From Candidatus Fermentibacteraceae bacterium (lineage in GTDB: Bacteria; Fermentibacterota; Fermentibacteria; Fermentibacterales; JCC-6), in contig JAMOUX010000007.1 in the NCBI GenBank assembly GCA_027067855.1, positions 1-57,755 on the forward strand: 57,755 nucleotides of DNA. Reading direction: 5' to 3'. Position numbers and translations under genes: made by a program. This document shows, piece after piece, positions 8,367 to 16,960 of the stretch. Under the pieces are notes generated by a model that searched no databases, had not been told where the DNA came from, and saw only the letters and a program-made list of their open reading frames with translations. Each line of letters opens with the position of its first letter. Position 1 is the stretch's first letter.

Positions 8367-8995
8367 TGCCCATGACGGCCGCGGTGAGAGCCAGGATTCA
8401 ATACTACGGCAGGAAAGTCTGGCATACCCTGTTCGGCCTCAGGGTGACTGGAGCGGAAAGGGTTCCCAGGAAGGGGGGGGTGATTATAGCCTGCAATCAC
8501 ATCTCCGAACTCGATCCTCCGGTATTGGGGTGTGCCGTGCCCAGGACGGTGGCCTTCATGGCGAAAATGGAACTCTTCGGGAAGAGATTTTCCGCTTATT
8601 TCCTGGAGAAACTCAATACCTTTCCCGTAAACAGGTCCGGAGTTGATACCGGAGCGATACGGCTTGCGCTGGATCTGCTGAACAGGGGGGAGGCGGTGGT
8701 GATCTTCCCCGAGGGCACCAGAAGCAGGGACGGCAGGCTTCTGCCCGTCAAGGCCGGGGTGGGTCTGGTCGCCGCTTCGGCGGGAGTACCGGTACTGCCG
8801 GCGTTCATCTGGGGCACCGACGAAGCGGGCCCGGCGTTTACTCGGAGGGGAAGAAATTTTTCGGTTACCTTCGGAAAAATCATGCCTTCCGAAACCATAT
8901 CCATGATAAAGGCTGAAAGAGGTGGAAGAGCGGTTGCGGAAGAAATCATGTCGGCAATAGAGAAGACGGGCCGTGAGGCCGGATTGTACGTATGA
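8363..8995 (+). CDS. plsC: 1-acyl-sn-glycerol-3-phosphate acyltransferase
   Basis: It acylates lysophosphatidate to phosphatidate at the inner membrane. The catalytic H-x4-D motif is NHISELD (His46, Asp51), and the substrate-binding motif FPEGTRSRDG is at 115-124. The short AAxAGVPVLP-type segment downstream is also present. At 210 residues it belongs to the compact PlsC group. ATG 8363 overlaps the cmk stop (ATGA). Placement between cmk and rpsA recalls the cmk-plsC-(ispH)-rpsA order of several phyla, here without ispH. Confidence 0.9.
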   Translation: MMPMTAAVRARIQYYGRKVWHTLFGLRVTGAERVPRKGGVIIACNHISELDPPVLGCAVPRTVAFMAKMELFGKRFSAYFLEKLNTFPVNRSGVDTGAIRLALDLLNRGEAVVIFPEGTRSRDGRLLPVKAGVGLVAASAGVPVLPAFIWGTDEAGPAFTRRGRNFSVTFGKIMPSETISMIKAERGGRAVAEEIMSAIEKTGREAGLYV

Positions 8996-9010
8996 ACGAA
9001 TGGAGGACAA

Positions 9011-10969
9011 GTGCCTGAGAAAGACGAACTCGTAGTCGGATTGACCCCCGAGGAGATAGAGGCCATAGAGGGGCAGGATTATTCAAAGAAGCAAAGAGAA
9101 GAACTGGAGAGCCGGTACCTGGAGAACATAGGTTCGGATAAGATAAGACCCGGGGCCATCGTGAGCGGAACGATACTCAGGAAAGTGGGTAACGAGGTCA
9201 TCGTAGATATCGGTTACAAAAGCGAGGGCATAATACCTATAAACGAGTTCGGGAAAGATGAGGAAATAGTTCCCGGACAGACGGTGGACGTCCTGATAGA
9301 AACTCTGGAAGACCAGGACGGAAGGGTTTCCGTATCCAAGGAAAAGGCGCATTTCCACAAGGTCTGGAAGGACATAAAGGAAGCCTACGATACCGGCTCG
9401 GAAATAAAGGGTACCATAGTCAGGAGAATAAAGGGTGGGCTTAAGGTAAGGATAATGGGAGTCGAAGCTTTCCTGCCCGGTTCCCAGGTGGACCTTCGCC
9501 AGGTTCCCAATCTGGAACAGTTCATAGGCAAGGAATTCGATTTCCGGGTGATAAAGCTCAACAAGAGGCGTCGCAACATTGTGGTCAGCAGGCGTCAGGT
9601 TCTCGAAGAGGCCAGGGCCGAACAGAAGGAAGCTCTTATCAAGGAACTGGAAGAGGAGCAGGTACGCAAGGGAGTGGTCAAGAATATAACGGACTTCGGA
9701 GTGTTCGTGGACCTCGGCGGCATAGACGGTCTTCTCCACATAACGGACATGAGTTGGGGCAGGGTCCGTCATCCTTCCAACATGTTTTCCATTGGAGACG
9801 AGATAGAGGTCAAGATACTGAAGTTCGACAAGGAACGCGAACGAATATCATTGGGATATAAGCAGTTACAGCCTTTCCCCTGGGACGGGGTATCGGAGAG
9901 GTATCCCGTAGGTTCCATTACGAAAGGTAAGGTCGCCAGCATCACGGACTACGGCGCCTTCGTGGAACTGGAACCCGGAGTGGAAGGGCTTGTCCACATA
10001 TCCGAAATGTCCTGGACAAAGCACATCAGGCATCCTTCCAAGGTACTCAGCGTAGGTGACGAGATAGAGGTCATGGTGCTTAACGTTGACGAAGAGGAAA
10101 AGAAGATATCCCTGGGCTTGAAGCAGACCCTGGACAATCCCTGGGATTCCATAGAGGAGAGGTATCCCGTCGGCACGGAAATAGAAGGCAAGATAAGGAA
10201 CCTTACCTCTTTCGGAGCATTCGTGGAGATAGAAGAAGGTATAGACGGTCTTGTGCATATCAGTGACATGAGTTGGACCAGGAGAATCAATCATCCTTCG
10301 GAGATCTTGAAAAAGGGTGAAGTTGTGAAAGTGGTGGTTCTCAACATAGACGTGGAGAACAATCGCATCTCCCTGGGACTTAAGCAAACGCAGGAAAATC
10401 CCTGGGACAACATGGAGGAGCGTTACCCCGTAGGAAAGGACGCGAAAGGCGAGGTGGTCCAACTCTTGGACAGGGGCGTCGTGGTGCGTATAGACAACGA
10501 ACTGGAAGGTTTCGTTCCCCAGAGCCAGTTGGGCTGGGAGGATCTGGAAGATCCTGCTAAAGTCATAAGAGTAGGTGATGAACTTCCCCTCAGGGTCATC
10601 GAACTGGAGACATCCAGCAGGCGCATAGTACTCAGCGTGAGAAGTTACTTCAACGGCAGGCCCATGGAAGAACTCCAGGCCTTCAGGGAGAGCCTGGAAA
10701 ATCGTCCGGATCTGCCACCTGAACCCGGAGAGCTTATCGAGGCCGGCGACACCGAGCCCGACGAAACCGCCGTGGATGATGCCGGGCGGACCGAGCCCGA
10801 CGAAACCGCCGGTTCCGCCGATGTCGAGGCGGAGGATGAGCCCCGGGAGCGGTGCTGTGACGAAGTGGATGACGAAGGATCCGGCGAAACCCGGGACGAC
10901 AGCGCCACCTCCGACGACGAGACCTCCGGAGACGGAAAAGAAACCGTGGAGGATGAAGAGAAAGAGTAA
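9011..10969 (+). CDS. rpsA: 30S ribosomal protein S1 with long acidic C-terminal tail
   Basis: S1 binds mRNA at the ribosome and helps initiation. Six S1 repeats are visible, at about residues 40-105, 129-198, 213-288, 300-375, 385-460 and 472-545. Repeats 3 to 5 carry the strong RNA-binding pattern (for example GVFVDLGGIDGLLHITDMSW) with the SLGLKQ ending. After about residue 565 there is an 80-residue acidic Asp/Glu/Thr/Ser tail containing a duplicated TEPDETA unit, which is absent from typical 550-residue S1 proteins. GTG 9011 has a strong GGAGG eight bases upstream. The next gene, mtaB, begins 22 bases after the stop. Confidence 0.95.
   Translation: MPEKDELVVGLTPEEIEAIEGQDYSKKQREELESRYLENIGSDKIRPGAIVSGTILRKVGNEVIVDIGYKSEGIIPINEFGKDEEIVPGQTVDVLIETLEDQDGRVSVSKEKAHFHKVWKDIKEAYDTGSEIKGTIVRRIKGGLKVRIMGVEAFLPGSQVDLRQVPNLEQFIGKEFDFRVIKLNKRRRNIVVSRRQVLEEARAEQKEALIKELEEEQVRKGVVKNITDFGVFVDLGGIDGLLHITDMSWGRVRHPSNMFSIGDEIEVKILKFDKERERISLGYKQLQPFPWDGVSERYPVGSITKGKVASITDYGAFVELEPGVEGLVHISEMSWTKHIRHPSKVLSVGDEIEVMVLNVDEEEKKISLGLKQTLDNPWDSIEERYPVGTEIEGKIRNLTSFGAFVEIEEGIDGLVHISDMSWTRRINHPSEILKKGEVVKVVVLNIDVENNRISLGLKQTQENPWDNMEERYPVGKDAKGEVVQLLDRGVVVRIDNELEGFVPQSQLGWEDLEDPAKVIRVGDELPLRVIELETSSRRIVLSVRSYFNGRPMEELQAFRESLENRPDLPPEPGELIEAGDTEPDETAVDDAGRTEPDETAGSADVEAEDEPRERCCDEVDDEGSGETRDDSATSDDETSGDGKETVEDEEKE
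10751..10810 (+). repeat. In-frame direct repeat in the rpsA acidic tail
   Basis: A 21-base unit encoding TEPDETA occurs exactly twice, at 10751-10771 and 10790-10810, with a 39-base period. The surrounding codons encode a 13-residue tandem unit. It keeps frame and lies in the disordered acidic extension of S1, so it is coding repeat expansion and not a mobile or regulatory element. Confidence 0.85.
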
Positions 10970-10991
10970 GCGCCGGGAGCGGGAGAAGAGC

Positions 10992-12320
10992 ATGGGCGGA
11001 AGGATTGAGCATCGCCTTCCGCCCGGTGCTTCCGAAAGCAATGCCGGGAGAATATGGGGGTACACTCTGGGATGCAGGTTGAACAGCTACGAGACGGAGG
11101 CCCTTCTGGAGGAGTTTTGTCGTAGGTGCGGCATGGAGAGGACTTCCGATCCCGGGAAAGCCGATATCGTGCTGGTTAACACCTGTGCCGTTACCGGTAG
11201 AAGTACCGCCAGGTCCAGAAAAACAGTGAGGGCCCTGCTAAAGAATACCGGGGCACTGGTGGTGGCTACGGGATGCGTTGTGCAGGTGATTCCCTCTGAA
11301 TTCGAAGGTTATGACGTGCTCCTGGTTCCCAACACCGCCAAGGCTTCATTGGTGGATATCGTCTGCGGCGAGATGGGTATCGAATCCCCTGAAGCGCCCC
11401 ATTCCGCGGAAGGATTGATATTTCCGGCGATCGCCCCGGAGAGGATGTCGCGCACCAGGGCTTCCCTGAAGATCCAGGACGGCTGTGACAACAGGTGTTC
11501 TTATTGCATAGTTCCCCTCGCCAGGGGAGATTCCAGGAGTCAGCCCCGTGAGGTGGTGATCGCCCAGGCGGAAACCTTGGCCGGTGCGGGGTTCAGGGAG
11601 ATACTTCTTACCGGAGTGGACCTGGTCGGATACGGAAAAGACCTGTATGGCGAAACATACGGCCTTCCGGAATTGGTAAGGGAACTGCTCGGGATAGGTG
11701 GGTTCAGGATTCGCCTGAGTTCCATGGAACCCATGGGATTAAGGCGTGAAATGCTTGCCAGTCTCGCGTATCCGGGTGTATGCAGACATCTGCACATTCC
11801 GGTGCAGAGCGGCTCGGACAGGATTCTTGAGGAAATGGGAAGGAAGTACACGGCTAAAGATATAAGCGGGCTTTTCGACGTAGCGATGGATCTGTTTCCG
11901 GGAATAGGTATAGGTTCCGACGTGATAGTCGGTTATCCCGGTGAAACGGAAGAAGATTTCACAATGACGATGGAATTGATTTCACATCCCGCAGTGACTT
12001 ATCTCCATGTATTTCCGTTTTCTCCACGGCCGGGAACTCCGGCGGCCGGATTCAGGGATTCGATGGTTCACCCGGAAACGGTGACCCGGAGAGCAAGGGT
12101 CCTGAGGGCGCTTTCCATGAAGAAGAGGCGCGTATTCAGGGAATCCCAGCTTGGCACGGAGGCCCTTGTGCTGGTCGAATCCCGTAAAGATGAAGATACC
12201 GGTCGATTGATAGGCATGACGGATAATTACATACCTGTTATCGCTCCGGAAGGTGCCGAGGAAGGTGATCTCCTGGAGATGACACTTGGTATGGAGAACG
12301 TATGCTGGGACAGGAGGTGA
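10992..12320 (+). CDS. mtaB: tRNA (N6-threonylcarbamoyladenosine-37) methylthiotransferase MtaB
   Basis: This radical SAM enzyme adds a methylthio group to t6A37 of tRNA. The N-terminal MTTase domain supplies cluster ligands Cys28 (YTLGCRLNSYET), Cys65 (NTCAVTGRSTARSR) and Cys95 (ATGCVVQV). The radical SAM triad is Cys165, Cys169 and Cys172 in DGCDNRCSYCIVP, and a TRAM-like C-terminus follows. NTCAVTGRS and the absence of other subfamily marks favour MtaB over MiaB or RimO. I chose ATG 10992 because it follows GGGAGAAGAG closely and places the first conserved motif about 20 residues in. The frame stays open further upstream into the rpsA tail, but that extension is spurious. The length of 442 is usual. 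Confidence 0.88.
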   Translation: MGGRIEHRLPPGASESNAGRIWGYTLGCRLNSYETEALLEEFCRRCGMERTSDPGKADIVLVNTCAVTGRSTARSRKTVRALLKNTGALVVATGCVVQVIPSEFEGYDVLLVPNTAKASLVDIVCGEMGIESPEAPHSAEGLIFPAIAPERMSRTRASLKIQDGCDNRCSYCIVPLARGDSRSQPREVVIAQAETLAGAGFREILLTGVDLVGYGKDLYGETYGLPELVRELLGIGGFRIRLSSMEPMGLRREMLASLAYPGVCRHLHIPVQSGSDRILEEMGRKYTAKDISGLFDVAMDLFPGIGIGSDVIVGYPGETEEDFTMTMELISHPAVTYLHVFPFSPRPGTPAAGFRDSMVHPETVTRRARVLRALSMKKRRVFRESQLGTEALVLVESRKDEDTGRLIGMTDNYIPVIAPEGAEEGDLLEMTLGMENVCWDRR

Positions 12321-12322
12321 GC

Positions 12323-12928
12323 TTGGGTTCGCTTCTTATAGGAATAACCGGAAACAGTGGTTGCGGCCAGACCACGGCGGCGGAATTCCTGGCGGACCAT
12401 GCCACCGTTTGTTTTCTTGATGAACTGGGACACAGGCTTCTCGGCAAGGAATACGTGAGGAAGGAACTGGCGAGCGCGTTCGGGAATCCGGAGATCGTAT
12501 CGATGTCCGGAGAGGAGGTCAGGAAGTACCTGTCGAACCTCGTTTTTGATAATCCGAAATTGATGGAGCGGTTGAACGTCGTGGTTCATCCCCGGATGGC
12601 GCGATGGGTAAGAAATGCCGCTGCAGCCTTGAGGAAACGGGAAGGGATATGGATTTTAGAAGGTGCCCTTCTGTTCGAACTGGCTCTGGGAGATGTTTTC
12701 GACGAGACTGTGTTGATAAGAGATTCTCTGGAAAGATGCGCCGAAAGATTGGTGTTGCGTGACGGAATAAATGAAGAAGATGCGAAGAAACGGTGGAACT
12801 TCCAGCTCGCCCTGGAAGAGAAGGCGTCCATGGCCGGAACGGTAGTGGATAACAATGGTGACCTGGAGTACTTGAAGCGCAAAATCGTTGGTATATTCCA
12901 GGAAATAAGCAAACGACACCTCGACTGA
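12323..12928 (+). CDS. coaE: Dephospho-CoA kinase-like protein with altered Walker A
   Basis: The family phosphorylates dephospho-CoA in the last step of CoA synthesis. The overall match to CoaE is clear: LLIGITGNSGCG at the start, VVHPRMARW in the middle, then ERLVLRDGINEEDAKKRW and TVVDNNGDLEYLKRKI at the end. The Walker A, however, reads GNSGCGQT (10-17), with Gln16 (codon CAG) where the catalytic Lys is expected, and the usual DAD motif is replaced by LDELGH. TTG 12323 is favoured because AGGAGG lies just upstream; ATG 12302 would add 7 residues and overlap mtaB by 19 bases. Activity is uncertain. The gene is intact and under normal coding constraint by eye. Confidence 0.8.
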   Translation: MGSLLIGITGNSGCGQTTAAEFLADHATVCFLDELGHRLLGKEYVRKELASAFGNPEIVSMSGEEVRKYLSNLVFDNPKLMERLNVVVHPRMARWVRNAAAALRKREGIWILEGALLFELALGDVFDETVLIRDSLERCAERLVLRDGINEEDAKKRWNFQLALEEKASMAGTVVDNNGDLEYLKRKIVGIFQEISKRHLD

Positions 12929-12947
12929 CAAGGAATCGGGAGACGGC

Positions 12948-13688
12948 ATGGCTCACAGAACCAGGAAAAGACTGACCAAGACCGAACTGAAGAAGGATCC
13001 CATAAACGAAGCGCTGCTGAAAGGAATGGCCTACCTGCAGGAACACTTGAAGCAGTTCGTGGTGGGTGGAGTGCTATTCATTATCGGTGTTCTTGTGGTG
13101 CAATCACTCATAGCCGACGCAAGGAAGCAGAATGATGAGTGTACCGCCAGGTATTTCCTCGCGTTCCAGCTTTACCAGGCTGGAATGGATGAACTGGTTC
13201 GATACGGTGACGTGCAGGGTTCCATGGGACACATGCAGATGGCGCGGAGCATCGCCGGTGAGAATTACAGGACGTTTCCCGGGAAGACCGCCGGCAGGAG
13301 ATCACTCATCCTGGCTTCCAAGATAGGAATCATGCTCAGGCTGGAGAATGAGGTCATACCTGAGTTGCAGTCACTGCTTGCCTCGGATCCCGGGGAAGAA
13401 CTCAAAAATTCAGCGATGCTGCACCTTGCCGTGGCCCTGGAGAATCGTGGCGGAGGCAACGACCTGCAGGCGGCCAGGGAGCTGTACTCAAGTATTCTCG
13501 AAAGAGTTCCCGAAAAATCCATACCGGCGTGGGAATCATACTCCGGGCTTTCGAGGATAGACTATGCCGAGGGTGATTACAATGGGGCCAGGGAGAACCT
13601 GGAATCAGCTCTTTCGATAATTTCCGATACTACCAGGTACGTAAGGTATCAACTCTCCAGGATAGACATGGCGTCGGGACCCAGGTAG
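12948..13688 (+). CDS. Single-pass membrane protein with TPR-like periplasmic domain
   Basis: The basic N-terminus (MAHRTRKRLTKTELKKD) is followed by one membrane helix at about 36-55 and then by helical repeats (for example NSAMLHLAVALENR...ARELYSSILERVP and AWESYSGLSRIDYAEGDYNGARENLESAL) of TPR type. The topology, with a cytoplasmic basic tail and external TPR, is like YfgM/BamD-like helpers, but there is no strong family signature. It is the last gene of the plus-strand run, 20 bases after coaE, and faces the symporter gene convergently. A role in envelope protein handling is inference. Confidence 0.65.
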   Translation: MAHRTRKRLTKTELKKDPINEALLKGMAYLQEHLKQFVVGGVLFIIGVLVVQSLIADARKQNDECTARYFLAFQLYQAGMDELVRYGDVQGSMGHMQMARSIAGENYRTFPGKTAGRRSLILASKIGIMLRLENEVIPELQSLLASDPGEELKNSAMLHLAVALENRGGGNDLQAARELYSSILERVPEKSIPAWESYSGLSRIDYAEGDYNGARENLESALSIISDTTRYVRYQLSRIDMASGPR

Positions 13689-13843
13689 GAAATTCAGCGG
13701 GAGACTCATCGGTGATGAGGTGGGTGGAGCAAGGGGTTTCTTGGTTGGAACTACGCGACTTTACATAATATCTCTTATCGGACATTATATACTTGCAAAA
13801 ATCTTAGCGTTGGTACACGCATCTTTTCTTCTTATGGCAACTT
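13689..13843. other. Convergent intergenic region, AT-rich, no gene supported
   Basis: Two opposing genes end on either side. A small perfect hairpin, CTCATC-GGT-GATGAG (13705-13719), lacks a T-run and would be a weak terminator at best. Around 13741-13769 there is a promoter-like pair on plus (TTGGTT, 17-base spacer, CATAAT) that would read into the 3' end of the symporter gene antisense. Base composition is visibly more AT-rich than its surroundings. I see no tRNA or recognisable RNA. Confidence 0.4.
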
Positions 13844-15289
13844 TTACCTATTACGTGATTTTCCGTAGAACGGCAAAAAGAACGCGGGAACTATCAGGGA
13901 AACCAGCATTCCAAGAGAAGCCGACTGGGGAATCATCTTGCTGCCCAGAATAGCGAAAAGGATGATGCAGGTGGCCAGCCCCATGATCGAGGCGGTCAGC
14001 GCCCCGCCTTTTCCCATCCGCTCGGTAAAGAGTCCCCATATAAAAGGACCGAGAAAAACGGAAGCTATGGCGCCCCAGGATATGGAGAGAATCGTTACGA
14101 TGACGTCGGGCTTGGTCCAGGCCAGGATCATGGACAGGAAGATGAAAAATGCGCTGCTGATCCTGCCGAGAATGGTGAGCGTTCGATCAGAGGCGTTTTT
14201 CCTGATGAATCCGTGGAAAAAATCCTTGGTGACGGTGGAACTGGAAACCAGAACGAGGGACGCCAGGGTGGACATGGAAGCGGACAGGACCAGAAGGAGA
14301 ACCACTGCGGTGAGGGTTGCCGGGACCACGTTGGTGAGAAGTTCGGGTATGAGGGCATCGAAAATCGGTCTCCCCGCCTGGTCGAAAGCGCCGGGGGTAG
14401 TTTCCGGAGAGAGAAATATCCTTGTGAGGGCGCCGGTGAAGTAGGCTATGGATGTTACGATCAAGGCGAAAACGGTGGATGCCACGGTGCCGATTCTCAC
14501 GGATCTTTTGTCCTTCACTGCGTAGAATTTCTGGAGAAGCTGGGGCATGGCGAAAGGAGCTACGCTGGTCAGGAACACGAGGGATATGAGCGGCAAGAGT
14601 CCCGGAGGTCCCACAGGAGCAACGAGGCGGGCGTCGACGGACCGGAGTGAATCGATAATTCCACGTAACCCCCCACCCTGCTTAAGATTGAACCAGAGCA
14701 GCAAGAGCACGCCTATGGTCATTATTATACCGAAAATGACGTCAATCAGGGCTATGGACCTGTATCCCCCCAAGATCAGGTAGACACCGGTAAAAACTCC
14801 CATGAAGAGTAATATCCAGGTGTAATCTATGCCGAATGTGGATTCGAAGAGGTAGCTGAGTCCCATGAAAACGGCGGCGGTGTAGGGAATGAAGAAAACA
14901 AAGATCGCAAGGGCCGAATATCCCTTGAAGAAAGGACTGGAATAACGTGCCTCGAGGAACTCGGGCATGGTTTGTACACCATATTTTTTAGTGGATTCCT
15001 TTATTCTTTCGCCCAGGAGTAGCCAGACCCCAAGAGTACCAATAAGGGTGTTACCCAGGGCGACCCAGAGGGCGGAAAGTCCGAATCCCCAGCCCAGCTT
15101 TCCCGCGAACCCGATGAGCAGGACGGCGGAAAAGTAGGCGGTGCCGTAAGAGAAAGCGGTCATCCATGGACCTATCGTTCCTCCACCGAGAAGAAAATCA
15201 TTGTAGGAAGAAGTCTTGCGGAATCCCTTGAGACCCACGAAGACGATAAGAACAGCGTAGAGCGTTACTGCTGCTATGTTTATGAGCAT
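13844..15289 (-). CDS. Sodium:solute symporter family protein (SSS/PutP-like)
   Basis: It is a secondary transporter with about 13 membrane helices across 481 residues, a normal size for the SSS family. Family marks include FLLGGGTIGPWMTAFSYGTAY near the first helices, the segment YLILGGYRSIALIDVIFGII, and LSASMSTLASLVLVSSSTVTKDF in the sodium-site region (Ser-Ser/Thr). The substrate cannot be read from sequence; amino acids, sugars or carboxylates are all possible. It stands alone between the TPR gene and the Bat operon, with an 87-base gap upstream that must hold its promoter. Confidence 0.88.
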   Translation of the reverse strand: MLINIAAVTLYAVLIVFVGLKGFRKTSSYNDFLLGGGTIGPWMTAFSYGTAYFSAVLLIGFAGKLGWGFGLSALWVALGNTLIGTLGVWLLLGERIKESTKKYGVQTMPEFLEARYSSPFFKGYSALAIFVFFIPYTAAVFMGLSYLFESTFGIDYTWILLFMGVFTGVYLILGGYRSIALIDVIFGIIMTIGVLLLLWFNLKQGGGLRGIIDSLRSVDARLVAPVGPPGLLPLISLVFLTSVAPFAMPQLLQKFYAVKDKRSVRIGTVASTVFALIVTSIAYFTGALTRIFLSPETTPGAFDQAGRPIFDALIPELLTNVVPATLTAVVLLLVLSASMSTLASLVLVSSSTVTKDFFHGFIRKNASDRTLTILGRISSAFFIFLSMILAWTKPDVIVTILSISWGAIASVFLGPFIWGLFTERMGKGGALTASIMGLATCIILFAILGSKMIPQSASLGMLVSLIVPAFFLPFYGKSRNR

Positions 15290-15376
15290 GAGGAAATACC
15301 CCTTACAATGAAAACATTACTGTTGCATGATGTATACGGGTGAATATAGGAATGAAACGACAACGTGCCAGTCCCG

Positions 15377-16960
15377 TCAGTCGCGGCGAAGTTCCCTTTC
15401 CAACTCCGTAAGAAGTTCGAGTGTCTTCTTTTTAAGTTTCTCTAAGTGTTTTTCGCTGGTATGTCCGCCCGAGAGTTCCAGTTCAAGGTCCTTCCAGAGT
15501 CTTAAAATCCTCCTCGACAGCAAAGGATCGACCTCCCTCCTGTCGAGTGCCTCGTCCAGGAGGTCCGGACCGAGGGGTGTCCTGGAACCCATGAGCATCG
15601 TTGAAAGACGTTCTTCGAAAGCAGTGAGAAGTTCTTCGATGTCAACCGCTTCCCATGGTTCAGGGGATTCATTCACCATATTTCGGTTTCGAGTCGTAAA
15701 CAGGATGAAAGCGGCTACGAGCAGAACGCCCGATATTATTAAGAGAATAAGATGGGTTGAATTGCCGTCGTTCTCGTCGCCGTAAATTTCCACGTGATCC
15801 GCGTTAGGCGGATACACCGAAAGAGTACAGGCCGGAATGACTGACTGGTGATACTCCAAAGTTACCGGATCGAACCACGCGATGCTGTCCGGGCCTACTA
15901 TCACGGTTCCGCTGTCCGTAGGTTCGACGAAGACGGTCCATGTCCTGCGTTCCCCTTCCTCTTTCGGTGGTAAATGCTGTAGGAGGTCGGCGGGCCCGGT
16001 GACGGTAAGGTCGGGAAGTTTCTCCAGGAAGGGATAGCCGGTGCCGGAAGCCGTAATGACAATGCATCGTTCGCCGGAGTGACTGTATCCTTTTTTGATT
16101 TCATTGATGGAGAATCTTACCTCTCCTATCACCCCGTCGAAGTTTGAAGGCTTGTCGTCTTCCGGGAAAGGATGGATGCAAACGCGAACGGTATCACAAT
16201 CGACGTAGAATTCTTTCGGGGATCCGAACGGGAAAAACGGGTCCGGAACGGCGGCCCATCCCTTCAGAAGTGGAACGGTGAGGGTGCAGGGGAAGGCCGG
16301 AGTTACTTCCAGGGTAAAAAGACGGTTTTTGTAGATGCCGTCCTTATTTCTATAGGCGAGTTGGTGGGTCTGTTCTTTTATATTGGAGTTTGCATAGCCG
16401 GACGGAATAATGTTAAAATCGCGTAATTCGACGTTGCGCAACGGAGAACACAAGTAATAGTCCACTTCGAACGTCATGCCGGGAAAGATGTTTTGCGAAG
16501 TGTCCGGTACTATCTCGAACCATGCTAAGGCTCTTTCCTCCCCATGCCTGTGCCTCCCCCCTGGGCGGTTCCCGGCATCAGGGGCGCTTCCCGGGGAACC
16601 CGTGGCGGTGACGGTGAATTCGGGAGAGGTGTATATGACATTCTCTCCGGCCATGAGACTGAGAGGCCCCACGGTAAAAGTTCCGGGAAATCCGGCGACG
16701 AAGGTGAGGGTAATGGATGTGGTTCCGGTCATCACCCTGCCTCCGGGAGTCATGACGGACCTGAAAGAAGTGGAGGAAATGGAACCGATGTAGTCGAGAC
16801 CCCTGGAGTAAGCGGGGACGCAGTGCAGATTGGAGAATTCGGTGCCGTCCACGGTGATATTGCATTGGAAGGACTCTCCGACGGCAACCGTATCCGGTAT
16901 TTCCACGGTCACTTCGGGAAGAGCAAGCCCCAGGATTATTCCCAGCAGAATCGTTACCAT
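15377..16960 (-). CDS. batD: BatD-family protein
   Basis: This is the last gene of the Bat (aerotolerance) operon. The signal peptide (MVTILLGIILGLALPEV) is followed by immunoglobulin-like beta domains of the BatD type (VTVEIPDTVAVGESFQCNIT, then GTFTVGPLSLMAGE). There is one membrane helix near residue 425 and a basic, helical cytoplasmic tail of about 90 residues. ATG 16960 was chosen because it starts the signal peptide directly; ATG 16990 lies ten codons upstream. Both overlap the end of batC. The length of 527 is typical. The cellular role of BatD is only partly known; periplasmic partner binding is assumed. Confidence 0.8.
   Translation of the reverse strand: MVTILLGIILGLALPEVTVEIPDTVAVGESFQCNITVDGTEFSNLHCVPAYSRGLDYIGSISSTSFRSVMTPGGRVMTGTTSITLTFVAGFPGTFTVGPLSLMAGENVIYTSPEFTVTATGSPGSAPDAGNRPGGRHRHGEERALAWFEIVPDTSQNIFPGMTFEVDYYLCSPLRNVELRDFNIIPSGYANSNIKEQTHQLAYRNKDGIYKNRLFTLEVTPAFPCTLTVPLLKGWAAVPDPFFPFGSPKEFYVDCDTVRVCIHPFPEDDKPSNFDGVIGEVRFSINEIKKGYSHSGERCIVITASGTGYPFLEKLPDLTVTGPADLLQHLPPKEEGERRTWTVFVEPTDSGTVIVGPDSIAWFDPVTLEYHQSVIPACTLSVYPPNADHVEIYGDENDGNSTHLILLIISGVLLVAAFILFTTRNRNMVNESPEPWEAVDIEELLTAFEERLSTMLMGSRTPLGPDLLDEALDRREVDPLLSRRILRLWKDLELELSGGHTSEKHLEKLKKKTLELLTELERELRRD

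Noticed and set aside
10776-10991. Longer start for mtaB inside rpsA
   Set aside because: The extra 72 residues are an out-of-frame reading of the acidic S1 tail, and MtaB proteins start close to the first Cys motif.
9866-11065. 399-codon open frame on the minus strand across rpsA
   Set aside because: No recognisable domain, no credible ribosome binding site, and it is fully opposite the conserved S1 repeats.
13689-13843. Search for a tRNA or small RNA in the convergent gap
   Set aside because: No cloverleaf or T-loop sequence and no CCA end could be found.
13720-13953. Possible 77-residue membrane peptide on plus
   Set aside because: There is no good ribosome binding site, half of it is antisense to the symporter 3' end, and its later part is shadow-like; not enough to call a gene.
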